Source of the DNA: Pedobacter glucosidilyticus DSM 23534
GTDB taxonomy: Bacteria; Bacteroidota; Bacteroidia; Sphingobacteriales; Sphingobacteriaceae
Assembly (NCBI RefSeq): GCF_000425145.1
Contig: NZ_AULF01000014.1
Span: 54,453-118,452 of the forward strand
DNA: 64,000 nucleotides
Direction: 5' to 3'
Both the position numbers and the translations under genes were made by a program. The notes below the pieces were generated by a model. It did not search any database. It had not been told where the DNA came from and was given only the letters and a program-made list of their open reading frames with translations. Position 1 is the first letter of the stretch, and the number at the start of each line of letters is the position of its first letter. Positions 52,432 through 61,537 of the stretch are shown one piece after another.

Positions 52432-53811
52432 ATGAAAAATATCCTCTTAGCTTTAAGCATCTTCTTTTTATGTTCAAACGGTTATAGCCAAACGCAAAAT
52501 CAAAAAATACAAGTAGCCTACCAGAAATTTATAGCTGATGAGCAGTTGAAACATGCCTCAGTTTCTTTTACTGTCACTAATGTAGCTAATGGGAGTTCTA
52601 TTTTTTCTGCTCAGCCACAGTTGGGCATGGTACCAGGTTCAACATTAAAGGTTATTACAGCGGCAACAGCTTTAAGTGTTTTGGGAGAAAATTATCGGTT
52701 TAAAACAGAAATTGGCTATCAAGGTGTTCTCAATAATGGTGTTTTACAAGGAAATATCATTATTAAAGGTAGTGGCGACCCTACTTTGGGTAGCGATAGG
52801 TATGCATCAACAACCAAAACTGTGATTTATGCTAAAATTTTAGACGCCCTTAAACAAGCCGGAATTAAGAAAATTACAGGAGAAATTATAGCTGATGATG
52901 CGGTTTGGGATTCACAGTCTTTACCAGATGGATGGATTTGGCAAGATATGGGTAATTATTACGGAGCTTCTACCAGTGCAGTTTGTTGGGGAGAAAACGA
53001 GTTTGATGTCAATTTCAATCCCTCAACAGTTTTAGGAAAGCCAGTTACTATCATTAACGAAAAGCAGATTTATCCTTTTTTAACTTTAGTAAATGAGGTA
53101 GGTACAGGTGCTGCCGGCTCTGGAGATCAAGTTTATGGTTACTCATCACCTTACAGTGATTTCATTTATTTAAGAGGTACTTATGCGCAAAATCTTAAGA
53201 AAACCATCAGGTTTGCTTTGCCTGATGCTGCTTTAGCCATGGCTTATGATGTTCATGATTTTTTAAATCAAAATGATATACAAACATCAGGATTTAATAC
53301 TACTAGGAAACTTCAATTACAGTCTGTAGCAGTAAAGGGCATACAAAATAGTTTGATGATGATAGAATCTCCTAAGCTTTCTGATATTATTTATCAGTTT
53401 AACCAAAAAAGTTTAAACCTTTACGGCGAGCAATTATTAAGGGTAATGTCTACGGATAATAGCATATTAAAAGGCTTAACTTTTATAAAAAACTTCTGGA
53501 AAAATAAAGGTATTGTTAGCGAAAGTCTAAATATGTACGATGCCAGTGGTTTATCACCAGCAAACCGGGTAACTTCTAAAACTATGGTTGATGTTTTGTT
53601 GGCGGCAAAAAAAGAAAAGTGGTTTAATGCTTACCTTAATAGTTTTCCGGTTTACAATAACATGAAAATGAAAAGCGGCACCATTGGTGATGTTTTGTGT
53701 TATGCTGGCTATCATGAAGATAAATGCTTTTCCATTATGGTAAATAATTACAGCGGTTCAACATCAACTATAAGGCAAAAGATTTTTACACTTTTAAACT
53801 CAATTAAATAA
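52432..53811 (+). CDS. dacB: D-alanyl-D-alanine carboxypeptidase/endopeptidase (PBP4 family)
   Basis: A 459-residue exported peptidase that trims peptidoglycan cross-links. The signal peptide is MKNILLALSIFFLCSNGYSQ. Penicillin-binding motifs are complete: STLK (SxxK) in MVPGSTLKVI, S-L-N in QKSLNLYGEQL, and KSG in MKMKSGTIGD. Length is typical of class C PBP4. An in-frame ATG at 52408 adds eight residues before the signal peptide; ATG 52432 is preferred. It converges on the sensor kinase gene with an 8-bp overlap. Confidence 0.93.
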   Translation: MKNILLALSIFFLCSNGYSQTQNQKIQVAYQKFIADEQLKHASVSFTVTNVANGSSIFSAQPQLGMVPGSTLKVITAATALSVLGENYRFKTEIGYQGVLNNGVLQGNIIIKGSGDPTLGSDRYASTTKTVIYAKILDALKQAGIKKITGEIIADDAVWDSQSLPDGWIWQDMGNYYGASTSAVCWGENEFDVNFNPSTVLGKPVTIINEKQIYPFLTLVNEVGTGAAGSGDQVYGYSSPYSDFIYLRGTYAQNLKKTIRFALPDAALAMAYDVHDFLNQNDIQTSGFNTTRKLQLQSVAVKGIQNSLMMIESPKLSDIIYQFNQKSLNLYGEQLLRVMSTDNSILKGLTFIKNFWKNKGIVSESLNMYDASGLSPANRVTSKTMVDVLLAAKKEKWFNAYLNSFPVYNNMKMKSGTIGDVLCYAGYHEDKCFSIMVNNYSGSTSTIRQKIFTLLNSIK

Positions 53812-54838
53812 TCAAGCTAAAAGTTGCGCCTTTATTTTCACCATCGCTATGGGCTTTTAATTTACCTCCCATTTGTTCTATTGTTTTTTTACTTAGGCTT
53901 AAGCCCAAGCCTATGGTTGGCTCTCCGCTTGTCCCCACTCTTCCTACAGTTGCAGAATTTGTGAATAGCTTTTTAGCAAAATCAGCTGTAAAGCCAAGTC
54001 CATTGTCTTTTACTTCTATTTTAAATTTATTCTGATAAGGTTTTAATTCAACGATTACTTTACTTTTAGGATAGGAGAATTTTATAGCGTTGCTTAGTAA
54101 GTTTTGGATAACTAAACCTAATTTATGCTCATTTGTAAAAGTCATAGTTTCCTCAGTACAAAAATGTTCAACAATTTCAATCTCTTTTTTGTCGGCTTCT
54201 GTTTTTGTTAGTGTTATATAGTGCTTTACTAGTTTTTTTAAGTCTACGGTTTTATGCTCAGTATCATGGTCTAAATAATGATATTTTAAATTCAGAAGTA
54301 ATTCATCAATATTTTTAAGTTGTGTACCAGCAATAAAATCAATCTTGTCAACAATATCCTTATTTTCTATTTTTTGTATTTCTAAAACATGGCATAAACC
54401 TTTTATCTGTAAAAGTGGAGATCTTAAATTATGTGATAACAAAGTAGTAATCTCTCGATTTTCTTTAAGTAAACCGTCTAATTGTAAAATATTTTGTTGA
54501 ATAAGCGACATTAAAACTCCGGCCTCATCCTTATAGTGTGTAGGTAAATGCGGAAGCTTTTTATCAGAAATATAATCCTGAAGTGCATTTTTAGAATATA
54601 TAAGAGGCTTAATAAGACTATTTAAAATAAGTAGGGTAGAGGCTGTGGCAATTAATGTTAAAACCAATGTGATGAGGATGATGGTACTTTTTTCTAAACC
54701 ACCTTCTACAATTAAAAGAAAAATAATGATACCAATTAACGGAATATGAATCCCTAAAAATGATATAAAGAGAAATTTAAGACTATAACTCTTTTTTAAA
54801 AACTTTACATCATGTAGTTTGGTGTATACTTTAGTCAT
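53804..54838 (-). CDS. Membrane sensor histidine kinase
   Basis: A 344-residue kinase with two N-terminal membrane segments (about 23-45 and 52-75) but almost no periplasmic loop, so it may sense membrane or internal signals. The phospho-accepting histidine is in TTLLSHNLRSPLLQIKG; the ATP-binding domain has NLLSNAIKFSYP (N box), KDNGLGF (G1), and GLGLSLSKKTIEQMGG (G2). No HAMP, PAS or cognate response regulator is nearby. It is convergent with dacB and divergent from the carotenoid desaturase gene, 121 bp apart. Confidence 0.92.
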   Translation of the reverse strand: MTKVYTKLHDVKFLKKSYSLKFLFISFLGIHIPLIGIIIFLLIVEGGLEKSTIILITLVLTLIATASTLLILNSLIKPLIYSKNALQDYISDKKLPHLPTHYKDEAGVLMSLIQQNILQLDGLLKENREITTLLSHNLRSPLLQIKGLCHVLEIQKIENKDIVDKIDFIAGTQLKNIDELLLNLKYHYLDHDTEHKTVDLKKLVKHYITLTKTEADKKEIEIVEHFCTEETMTFTNEHKLGLVIQNLLSNAIKFSYPKSKVIVELKPYQNKFKIEVKDNGLGFTADFAKKLFTNSATVGRVGTSGEPTIGLGLSLSKKTIEQMGGKLKAHSDGENKGATFSLII

Positions 54839-54959
54839 AAGTTTCGGGTCTAAAGCTTATTTTACGTAAGATTTAATTAAAAGTTATCTACATATCGGTA
54901 ATATTTGTTCAAAAATCATCAGTTTTAAAACAATTTAGAAAATAAGAAGTAATGATATC

Positions 54960-56429
54960 ATGTCTAAAGCAATAGTTATTGGTGCCGGTATAGCAGGTAT
55001 TGCAAGTGCTGTAAGGTTAGCTTTAAAAGGTTATCAGGTTGATATTTACGAGTCTAATGCCTATCCTGGTGGTAAATTGTCTGAATTTAAACAAGATGGG
55101 TTTAGGTTTGATGCCGGACCTAGCTTGTTCACCATGCCACAATATGTAGAAGAGCTTTTTAAATTGGCTGATGAATCACCGGAAGATTATTTCCAATATG
55201 ATAAACTAGACGAAGTTTGCCGGTATTTCTGGGATGATGGTACACATTTAACTGCTTGGGCAGATGTTGAGAAATTTGCTGATGAAATAGCTGCTAAAAC
55301 CACTTCTAAACGCGAAGAAATTTTTACTTTTTTAGCCAAAAGCAAACAGATTTACGAAATTACCAATCATGTTTTTTTAGAAAAGTCTTTACACAAACTG
55401 GCTACTTTTTTAAATATTCCTACGTTAAAATCTATTTTAAGATTACCACAAATAGACGCTTTTAGAAGCATGGCCAAGGCTAATGAATCATTTTTTAGTG
55501 ATAAAAAAATGGTGCAATATGCTAATAGATATGCTACTTATAATGGATCTAACCCTTTCCAAGCGCCTGCAACTTTAAATGTTATCCCACATCTAGAGCA
55601 GCATTTTGGAGCATATTTTCCAAAAAAAGGCATGTATGATATTACCCTAAGTTTGGTACGTTTAGCAGAACGACTAGGTGTGAAATTCTATTATAACAGC
55701 TATGTTGAGCAAATTATAGTAGAAAATAAAGAAACAAAAGGCATCATTATCAATGCAAAAAAGCATTTTGCAGATGTTGTTGTCTCTAATATGGATGTAT
55801 ATTTTACTTATAAAAACCTGCTAAAAGACGAGAAGCAGCCACAGCAAATATTAAAGCAAGAGCGATCAAGCTCGGCACTTATTTTTTATTGGGGAGTTAA
55901 AAAGCAGTTTAAAGCGCTGGGCTTACACAACATTTTCTTTAGCGATGATTATCAAAAAGAGTTTAATACCATTTTTAAAGAAAAAGTTATTGATGATGAT
56001 CCAACTGTTTATATCAATATCACCTCAAAGCTTAAAGCTGATGATGCGCCAGAAGGTTGCGAAAATTGGTTTACCATGATAAACGTACCCAATAACATTG
56101 GGCAAGATTGGGATACTTTAATCGCTAAAGCAAAGCTAAATATCATTAAAAAACTCAATAAAAATTTACAAATAAATTTAGATGAACTTATCGTTACGGA
56201 AGCTATTCTAGACCCAAGAACTATAGAATCTAAAAGTTTTTCTTATCAAGGTTCTTTGTATGGTACAAGTTCTAACAACCAGTTTGCGGCGTTTTTACGT
56301 CATGCCAATTTCTCATCAAAAATTAAAAACTTGTATTTTACAGGTGGAAGCGTACATCCTGGTGGGGGAATACCTTTAGCCCTGTTATCAGCCAAAATAG
56401 TTAGTGAAATGATACCTTCAACAAGCTGA
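54960..56429 (+). CDS. Carotenoid desaturase (CrtI/CrtD family)
   Basis: A 489-residue FAD-dependent carotene desaturase. The dinucleotide motif is AIVIGAGIAGIASAVRLA and the family-specific AYPGGKLSEFKQDGFRFDAG follows; the C-terminal FTGGSVHPGGGIPLALLSAK is the CrtI/CrtD signature. Because a CruF-like hydratase follows in the operon, CrtD (3,4-desaturation of a 1-hydroxy end group) is more likely than CrtI, but the two cannot be separated from motifs alone. No crtB is in the window, so the phytoene step is encoded elsewhere. It starts the operon. Confidence 0.85.
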   Translation: MSKAIVIGAGIAGIASAVRLALKGYQVDIYESNAYPGGKLSEFKQDGFRFDAGPSLFTMPQYVEELFKLADESPEDYFQYDKLDEVCRYFWDDGTHLTAWADVEKFADEIAAKTTSKREEIFTFLAKSKQIYEITNHVFLEKSLHKLATFLNIPTLKSILRLPQIDAFRSMAKANESFFSDKKMVQYANRYATYNGSNPFQAPATLNVIPHLEQHFGAYFPKKGMYDITLSLVRLAERLGVKFYYNSYVEQIIVENKETKGIIINAKKHFADVVVSNMDVYFTYKNLLKDEKQPQQILKQERSSSALIFYWGVKKQFKALGLHNIFFSDDYQKEFNTIFKEKVIDDDPTVYINITSKLKADDAPEGCENWFTMINVPNNIGQDWDTLIAKAKLNIIKKLNKNLQINLDELIVTEAILDPRTIESKSFSYQGSLYGTSSNNQFAAFLRHANFSSKIKNLYFTGGSVHPGGGIPLALLSAKIVSEMIPSTS

Positions 56430-56464
56430 TATCAAGAAAATAAAACTAATTTTACAAGTAAGCT

Positions 56465-57088
56465 ATGGTAACACCAAAAGAAAACAGATTGATTTACAGA
56501 TTTTTCTCCTGGTATATTCAATATATCATCAAGAAAGATTTTTCAGCTGTTTCTTTTAACAAGATTGATGTCGACAACGATAAGGCAATTTTATTACTAG
56601 CAAACCATTGTAGTTGGTGGGATGGTTTCTTACTTTTTTACCTCAATAAAGTTTATCTCAAAAAGAAATTCCATGTGATGATTGTGGAAGATACAGCCAA
56701 AAAAGTTTGGTTTATGAAATATTTGGGTGCTTTTAGTGTTCAAAAGCAGTCTAGAAGTGTGGTTAACTCGTTACAATATGCAGCCAAACTTTTAGAAAAC
56801 CCAAATAATTTGGTATTGATATTCCCTCAAGGTCAGCTCTTTTCTAACCATGTTTCAAGTATAGGTTTCGAGAAAGGTTTGCTTCACATCATACAACATG
56901 CGGGTAAGAAATTTCAATACATTTTCGCAGTAAGTTTATTTGATTATTTTCAAAACAGAAAGCCCTCTATTTCTATTTACCTAAAAGAATGGCAAGCTCA
57001 AGAATATACAAGTTTACAAGTTATTAAAAACGAGTTTAATAAGCATTACGATGATGCTAAAGGCCAGCAAAGTAAAATTGTAGTGTAA
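56465..57088 (+). CDS. PlsC-type acyltransferase, carotenoid operon (CruD-like)
   Basis: A 207-residue membrane-associated acyltransferase. The H-x4-D motif is NHCSWWDGF and the PQG motif is in LIFPQGQLFS. It is a paralogue of the acyltransferase at 18146-18799. It ends immediately before the glycosyltransferase gene, whose ATG follows its stop codon directly. In green sulphur bacteria, CruC glycosylates and CruD acylates a hydroxylated carotenoid end; the same pairing here suggests acylation of a carotenoid glycoside. Other acceptors are possible. Confidence 0.8.
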   Translation: MVTPKENRLIYRFFSWYIQYIIKKDFSAVSFNKIDVDNDKAILLLANHCSWWDGFLLFYLNKVYLKKKFHVMIVEDTAKKVWFMKYLGAFSVQKQSRSVVNSLQYAAKLLENPNNLVLIFPQGQLFSNHVSSIGFEKGLLHIIQHAGKKFQYIFAVSLFDYFQNRKPSISIYLKEWQAQEYTSLQVIKNEFNKHYDDAKGQQSKIVV

Positions 57089-58183
57089 ATGATGATCTTG
57101 TTTTATATCATATTTTTCTTTTTGATTTTGCGCTTTACGGTTACGCTATTTAATTTTATTTCTAATCCAAAATTAACGGCTAGCCCAAAGCATTATCAAG
57201 ATTTGGTTTCGGTACTCATACCCGCCAGAAACGAGGCAGCAGATATTTTACCGCTTTTAGAATCACTTAAACAACAAGACTATAAGCACATAGAAGTTTA
57301 TGTTTTAGATGATAATTCTGATGATAATACCTATGAAATTTGTGAAACATTTGCTCAAACCGATGCTCGTTTTCATACCTTAAAAGGCGAGGTTTTAAAA
57401 CAAGGTTGGTTGGGAAAAAACTTTGCTTGTCATCAATTAGCTAAACATGCTAAAGGCAAATATTTACTTTTTTTAGATGCTGATGAATTGGTGAAAGACG
57501 GTCTTATTAATAGTGCCGTACATAGAATGCACATGAATAAGCTTGATTTATTAAGTTTATTTACCAACCAAACCATGAAAACCCGTGGCGAGCAGTTAGT
57601 AGTACCTATGATGCATTATATCCTACTCAACTTATTGCCGTTAAGGTTAGTTTTTTTATCAAAAAATCCTGCTTTTTCTGCTGCTAGTGGTCAATTTATG
57701 ATGTTTAATGCTACAACTTACCACGAATATAAGTGGCATAAACAAGTGAAAGAGCAGGTAGTAGAGGATGTTGAGATTATGAAGCGTGTTAAACAGGAAA
57801 AGCTTGTTGGCGAGGCTTTATTAGCAAATGGATATATCTTTTGCCGCATGTATAAAGGTTATACTGATGCTATCAATGGTTTTTCAAAAAACATGCTATC
57901 GGGTTTTGGGAATTCTATACCGGGTTTGTTGGTTTATTTGTTTTTAGTGCTCTTAGGACCGGTTTTAATCTTGTTTTACTTGAATTCGCAACTGTTTTTT
58001 TTCTGTTGTACACTCATCTTATTAAGTAGATTAATGATTTCCCTACTCTCTGGCCAATCACCAATCATCAATATTTTATTTCATCCCATCCAAATGTTAT
58101 CATTGGGGCTAGTTTCATTTCAATCCATCAGAAAAAAAATCACAAATAAAGTAACCTGGAAAGGTCGTAAAGTAAGCATATGA
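57089..58183 (+). CDS. GT2-family glycosyltransferase (CruC-like)
   Basis: A 364-residue membrane glycosyltransferase. One N-terminal membrane helix is followed by the GT2 catalytic domain: VSVLIPARNEAADILPLLESL, VLDDNSDDNT, and the acidic FLDADE motif that binds metal and sugar nucleotide; three hydrophobic segments lie at the C-terminus (about 275-355). It sits between an acyltransferase and a CruF-like gene, so it likely glycosylates the carotenoid 1'-hydroxyl. It overlaps the next gene by 4 bp (ATGA). Confidence 0.85.
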   Translation: MMILFYIIFFFLILRFTVTLFNFISNPKLTASPKHYQDLVSVLIPARNEAADILPLLESLKQQDYKHIEVYVLDDNSDDNTYEICETFAQTDARFHTLKGEVLKQGWLGKNFACHQLAKHAKGKYLLFLDADELVKDGLINSAVHRMHMNKLDLLSLFTNQTMKTRGEQLVVPMMHYILLNLLPLRLVFLSKNPAFSAASGQFMMFNATTYHEYKWHKQVKEQVVEDVEIMKRVKQEKLVGEALLANGYIFCRMYKGYTDAINGFSKNMLSGFGNSIPGLLVYLFLVLLGPVLILFYLNSQLFFFCCTLILLSRLMISLLSGQSPIINILFHPIQMLSLGLVSFQSIRKKITNKVTWKGRKVSI

Positions 58184-58824
58184 ATTTTAGATTAGGTAAA
58201 AAGGAACTCTCTATCATCTTCATTATCGTTTTCCACATAGTGGGTTTAATAGGTTTTTTAGTTCCTGCTTTGTATGAGTTATTTCTGTCTTTAGTACCCT
58301 TTCATTTACTTTTAATGGCAGGTATTTTAATTATCAACCAAAAAGAATTTAGCTTAAACTTTTGGGTTACTGCCTTAACAGTTGCAGTGGCAGGATATAT
58401 AGTAGAGCTTATTGGTGTAAGTACCGGGAAAATATTTGGGGTTTATAGCTATGGCAGTACCTTGGGCTTTAAACTGGCAGATATACCTTTAATGATAGGG
58501 GTAAATTGGTTTATTATGGTTTTTTCCATGGGTTCTTATTTAAAGAGGAAATTTAAACATCAACCCACCATAAAATCTTTAGTTGGTGCAGTTTTTTTAG
58601 TTGCCACTGATATTTTAATAGAACCAGTTGCGATACAGCATGATTATTGGAGTTGGGAAGGCTACACAGTACCTTTTCAAAACTATGTAGGTTGGTACAT
58701 TGTTTCATTTCTTTTGTTGAGATTTTACTATGCTGTTGATTTTAAGAAAACAAATCCGGTTGGTTTGGTATTATTCATAAGTCAGTTTTTGTTTTTTGCC
58801 ATATTAAATATTGCAGAGCTTTGA
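58180..58824 (+). CDS. cruF: Carotenoid 1,2-hydratase-like protein (CruF family)
   Basis: A 214-residue integral membrane protein with about seven segments. Conserved features of the carotenoid-biosynthesis (DUF422/CruF) family are GYIVELIGVSTGKIFGVYSY, LGFKLADIPLMIGVNWF, and TDILIEPVAIQHDYWSW. CruF adds water across the terminal double bond of an acyclic carotenoid end, making the 1'-hydroxyl used by the glycosyltransferase. It is translationally coupled to the glycosyltransferase gene. The product would fit myxol- or flexixanthin-like pigments. Confidence 0.85.
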   Translation: MNFRLGKKELSIIFIIVFHIVGLIGFLVPALYELFLSLVPFHLLLMAGILIINQKEFSLNFWVTALTVAVAGYIVELIGVSTGKIFGVYSYGSTLGFKLADIPLMIGVNWFIMVFSMGSYLKRKFKHQPTIKSLVGAVFLVATDILIEPVAIQHDYWSWEGYTVPFQNYVGWYIVSFLLLRFYYAVDFKKTNPVGLVLFISQFLFFAILNIAEL

Positions 58825-58893
58825 TTTAGTTTTTAGATTTTTAAACAAGAATTTGCCTAATTTTACGGCATAAAAGCTTGATTATCTTGCACC

Positions 58894-59742
58894 ATGAAAT
58901 ATAATTTACAAGTAACCATTGATAGCGATTCTGGATTTTGTTTTGGAGTAGTTTATGCTATAGATATGGCAGAAGAAATACTACAGGAAGATGGTTATTT
59001 ATATTGTTTAGGAGATATTGTTCATAATGATGAAGAGGTAGAACGCTTAAAAGCTAAAGGCCTAAGAATTATTGATAATGAGGATCTTAAAACACTTAGA
59101 AACGAAAAAGTTCTTATAAGAGCACATGGCGAGGCGCCTGAAACGTATAAGGTTGCACTAGAAAATAATATCACTTTAATAGATGCATCTTGCCCGGTGG
59201 TCTTAAAATTGCAAAATCGTATCAAAACCACGCATGACGCTAATGAGAAAATCTTGATTTTTGGTAAACATGGTCATGCAGAAGTTATTGGTTTACAAGG
59301 GCAAACTAATAATGAAGCTTTGGTTTTTCAAGATATAAAAGAATTGGAAGATGTAGAACTTCCGCAAAAATTCACGTTATACAGCCAAACAACAAAGTCT
59401 ACAGAGAAATTTTACCAAATTAAAGAAGAGCTTATTGCTAAAGGTTACGAGGTAAAGGCTAATGATACCATTTGTAGACAAGTTTCTAACCGCGATAAAG
59501 ACTTGCCAGATTTTGTTAAGAAGTTTGATAAAATTGTTTTTGTGTCGGGTAAAAAATCTTCAAACGGTAAAGTTTTATATGAAGTATGTCGCAAAAATAA
59601 TCCTGCTACTTATTTCATCAGTAAGGCAGAAGATTTAGAAATCATGATGTTTAACCCAGGAGATAAAATTGGTATTTGTGGTGCAACCTCTACCCCAATG
59701 TGGTTAATGGAGGATGTGAAGAAGGTTTTAGAGACATACTAA
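58894..59742 (+). CDS. ispH: 4-hydroxy-3-methylbut-2-enyl diphosphate reductase
   Basis: A 282-residue iron-sulphur enzyme that makes isopentenyl and dimethylallyl diphosphate in the last step of the MEP pathway. The three cluster-binding cysteines lie in GFCFGVVYAI, DASCPVV and NDTICRQ; HGHAEVIGLQGQT supplies an active-site histidine, and GATSTPMWLMEDV is the C-terminal hallmark. It sits in the middle of the carotenoid genes and supplies their building blocks. It starts 69 bp after cruF. Confidence 0.95.
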   Translation: MKYNLQVTIDSDSGFCFGVVYAIDMAEEILQEDGYLYCLGDIVHNDEEVERLKAKGLRIIDNEDLKTLRNEKVLIRAHGEAPETYKVALENNITLIDASCPVVLKLQNRIKTTHDANEKILIFGKHGHAEVIGLQGQTNNEALVFQDIKELEDVELPQKFTLYSQTTKSTEKFYQIKEELIAKGYEVKANDTICRQVSNRDKDLPDFVKKFDKIVFVSGKKSSNGKVLYEVCRKNNPATYFISKAEDLEIMMFNPGDKIGICGATSTPMWLMEDVKKVLETY

Positions 59743-59753
59743 ATTTTTATATC

Positions 59754-60443
59754 GTGAATAAAAAATCTTATAAAGGTTTGCTTATTGCTTTGCTTGTCAT
59801 AGCCTTTTGGTTTTGTTCACTATCTTTTTTCTTAAATTTTGAGGTTAATTTCTCTAATCCTCTTATTTATGTTTTTATTCTCATCCAAGCACACTTATAT
59901 ACGGGTTTATTTATTACCGCACATGATGCTATGCATGGTACAGTTTATAGCGCTAATAAGAGGGTAAACAATGCCATTGGGCAAATATGTACCGCTTTAT
60001 ATGCAGCTTTTCCTTTTAAAGCACTAAATAAAAAACATCATTTACACCACAGTCATGTACACTCTCATGATGACCCTGATTACCATCATGGTAACTTTTT
60101 TCAGTGGTATTTTCATTTCATAACACAGTACATTACTTGGTGGCAAATAGTTATTATGGCTATTATTTTTAATATTTTAAAACTTTGGTTTGATGAAGTA
60201 AACCTTATTTTATTTTGGGTAATTCCATCTTTGTTAAGCACTTTACAACTTTTTTATTTTGGCACCTATTTACCTCATAAAGGAGAACATGATAATAAAC
60301 ATCAATCAAGATCTCAAACAAGAAATCATTTTTTAGCTTTTATAAGTTGTTACTTTTTTGGTTATCACTACGAGCATCACGATTCGCCGGGTACACCTTG
60401 GTGGCAATTATGGAGTTTAAAAGATAAAGCAAATCATATATAA
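59754..60443 (+). CDS. crtW: Beta-carotene ketolase-like membrane desaturase (CrtW family)
   Basis: A 229-residue di-iron membrane oxygenase with four hydrophobic segments. The three histidine boxes are complete: HDAMHG, HHLHHSHVH and HYEHH. The WQIVIMAI and GEHDNKHQSRSQTRN segments fit CrtW-type ketolases, which place a 4-keto group on a beta ring. The frame extends upstream into ispH, but no ATG is available; GTG at 59754, 11 bp after the ispH stop, is taken as the start. A ketolated monocyclic carotenoid would be expected in this context. Confidence 0.85.
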   Translation: MNKKSYKGLLIALLVIAFWFCSLSFFLNFEVNFSNPLIYVFILIQAHLYTGLFITAHDAMHGTVYSANKRVNNAIGQICTALYAAFPFKALNKKHHLHHSHVHSHDDPDYHHGNFFQWYFHFITQYITWWQIVIMAIIFNILKLWFDEVNLILFWVIPSLLSTLQLFYFGTYLPHKGEHDNKHQSRSQTRNHFLAFISCYFFGYHYEHHDSPGTPWWQLWSLKDKANHI

Positions 60444-60449
60444 ATAGGA

Positions 60450-61469
60450 ATGGGAAAAAAGGGAATTTTATTGGTTAATTTAGGAACACCAGATAGTCCT
60501 AAAACTGCTGATGTTAGGAAATATTTAGATGAGTTTTTAATGGATGGTAGGGTTATAGATATTAATCCTGTTTTAAGAACTTTATTAGTTAAAGGTATTA
60601 TTGTACCGTTTAGAGGACCTAAATCAGCCAAAATTTACAAAGAAATTTGGACCGAGCAAGGTTCACCGCTCCTAATTTATGGTAATAACGTTAGGGATGC
60701 TATAGCAGAAAGACTGGGTGAAGATTATCAGGTAGAGTTAGCTATGCGTTATCAATCTCCTTCTATTCCTGATGCTCTTGAGCGATTAAAACAAGCCAAA
60801 TTAGATAGTATTAAAGTTATTCCATTATTTCCTCAATATGCTTCGGCATCTACCGGTTCTGTTCATCAATTGGTTATGGAAATTGTTAGCCAGTGGCAAG
60901 CCATACCATCTATAAGTTTTGTAAATAGCTATTATGATCATCCTGGTATGATTAAAGTATTTGCAGACAATACCAGAAAATATTTGGATGAAGGTTGGGA
61001 TCATATCTTATTTAGTTTCCACGGAGTGCCACAAAGACACATGCGTAAAGCCGATGTTTCTGGTGAACATTGTTTAAAAGTAAAAGATTGTTGCAAGACC
61101 TTAACAGAGAATAATAAGTTTTGCTACTCAGCACAATGCCATCAAACAGCTAAATTAATAGCAGAAGAGCTTAATTTATCAGACGATATGTACTCTTTAT
61201 GCTTTCAATCTCGTTTAGGAAACGACCCATGGATGCAACCTTATACCAGCGATGTTTTAAAAGAACTAGCTGCCAAAGGCGTTAAAAGAATTTTAGTTTT
61301 ATGCCCTGCTTTTGTTGCTGATTGTTTAGAAACTTTATTTGAAATTTCTTTTGAGTACCAAGAAGAGTTTGAAGAACTTGGCGGCGAAAAAGTTCAATTA
61401 GTGGAAAGTCTAAACGATCATCCGGCTTGGATAGACGCTCTTGAAGATATCATACTTAACAAAAACTAA
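60450..61469 (+). CDS. hemH: Ferrochelatase
   Basis: A 339-residue enzyme that inserts Fe2+ into protoporphyrin IX to give haem. The catalytic histidine H191 is in FSFHGVPQRHM and the conserved E294 in ADCLETLFEIS. An internal stretch at 207-231 holds five cysteines (C208, C214, C215, C225, C230), which may bind an iron-sulphur cluster as reported for some bacterial ferrochelatases with internal cysteines. It starts 6 bp after crtW and probably shares the transcript with the pigment genes. Confidence 0.96.
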   Translation: MGKKGILLVNLGTPDSPKTADVRKYLDEFLMDGRVIDINPVLRTLLVKGIIVPFRGPKSAKIYKEIWTEQGSPLLIYGNNVRDAIAERLGEDYQVELAMRYQSPSIPDALERLKQAKLDSIKVIPLFPQYASASTGSVHQLVMEIVSQWQAIPSISFVNSYYDHPGMIKVFADNTRKYLDEGWDHILFSFHGVPQRHMRKADVSGEHCLKVKDCCKTLTENNKFCYSAQCHQTAKLIAEELNLSDDMYSLCFQSRLGNDPWMQPYTSDVLKELAAKGVKRILVLCPAFVADCLETLFEISFEYQEEFEELGGEKVQLVESLNDHPAWIDALEDIILNKN

Positions 61470-61474
61470 AAATC

Positions 61475-61510
61475 AAGAAAATTTTCTTTTGTAATCAGAA
61501 AATTTTCTTA
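61475..61510. promoter_or_regulatory. Twin palindromes upstream of the Xre/RES operon
   Basis: Perfect palindromes AAGAAAATTTTCTT (61475-61488) and AGAAAATTTTCT (61497-61508) have centres exactly 21 bp apart, about two helical turns, so both face the same side of the helix. They lie 30-60 bp before the antitoxin start codon. This is the expected layout of an antitoxin autorepression site. The binding protein is inferred. Confidence 0.6.
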
Positions 61511-61537
61511 TATTAGTTCGTTGTTAAAGTTAAGCTC

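Noticed and set aside
61475..61510. Twin palindromes as the hemH terminator
   Set aside because: The stems are AT-only, very short and lack a loop and strong T-run; an operator for the downstream TA pair fits better, though not proven.
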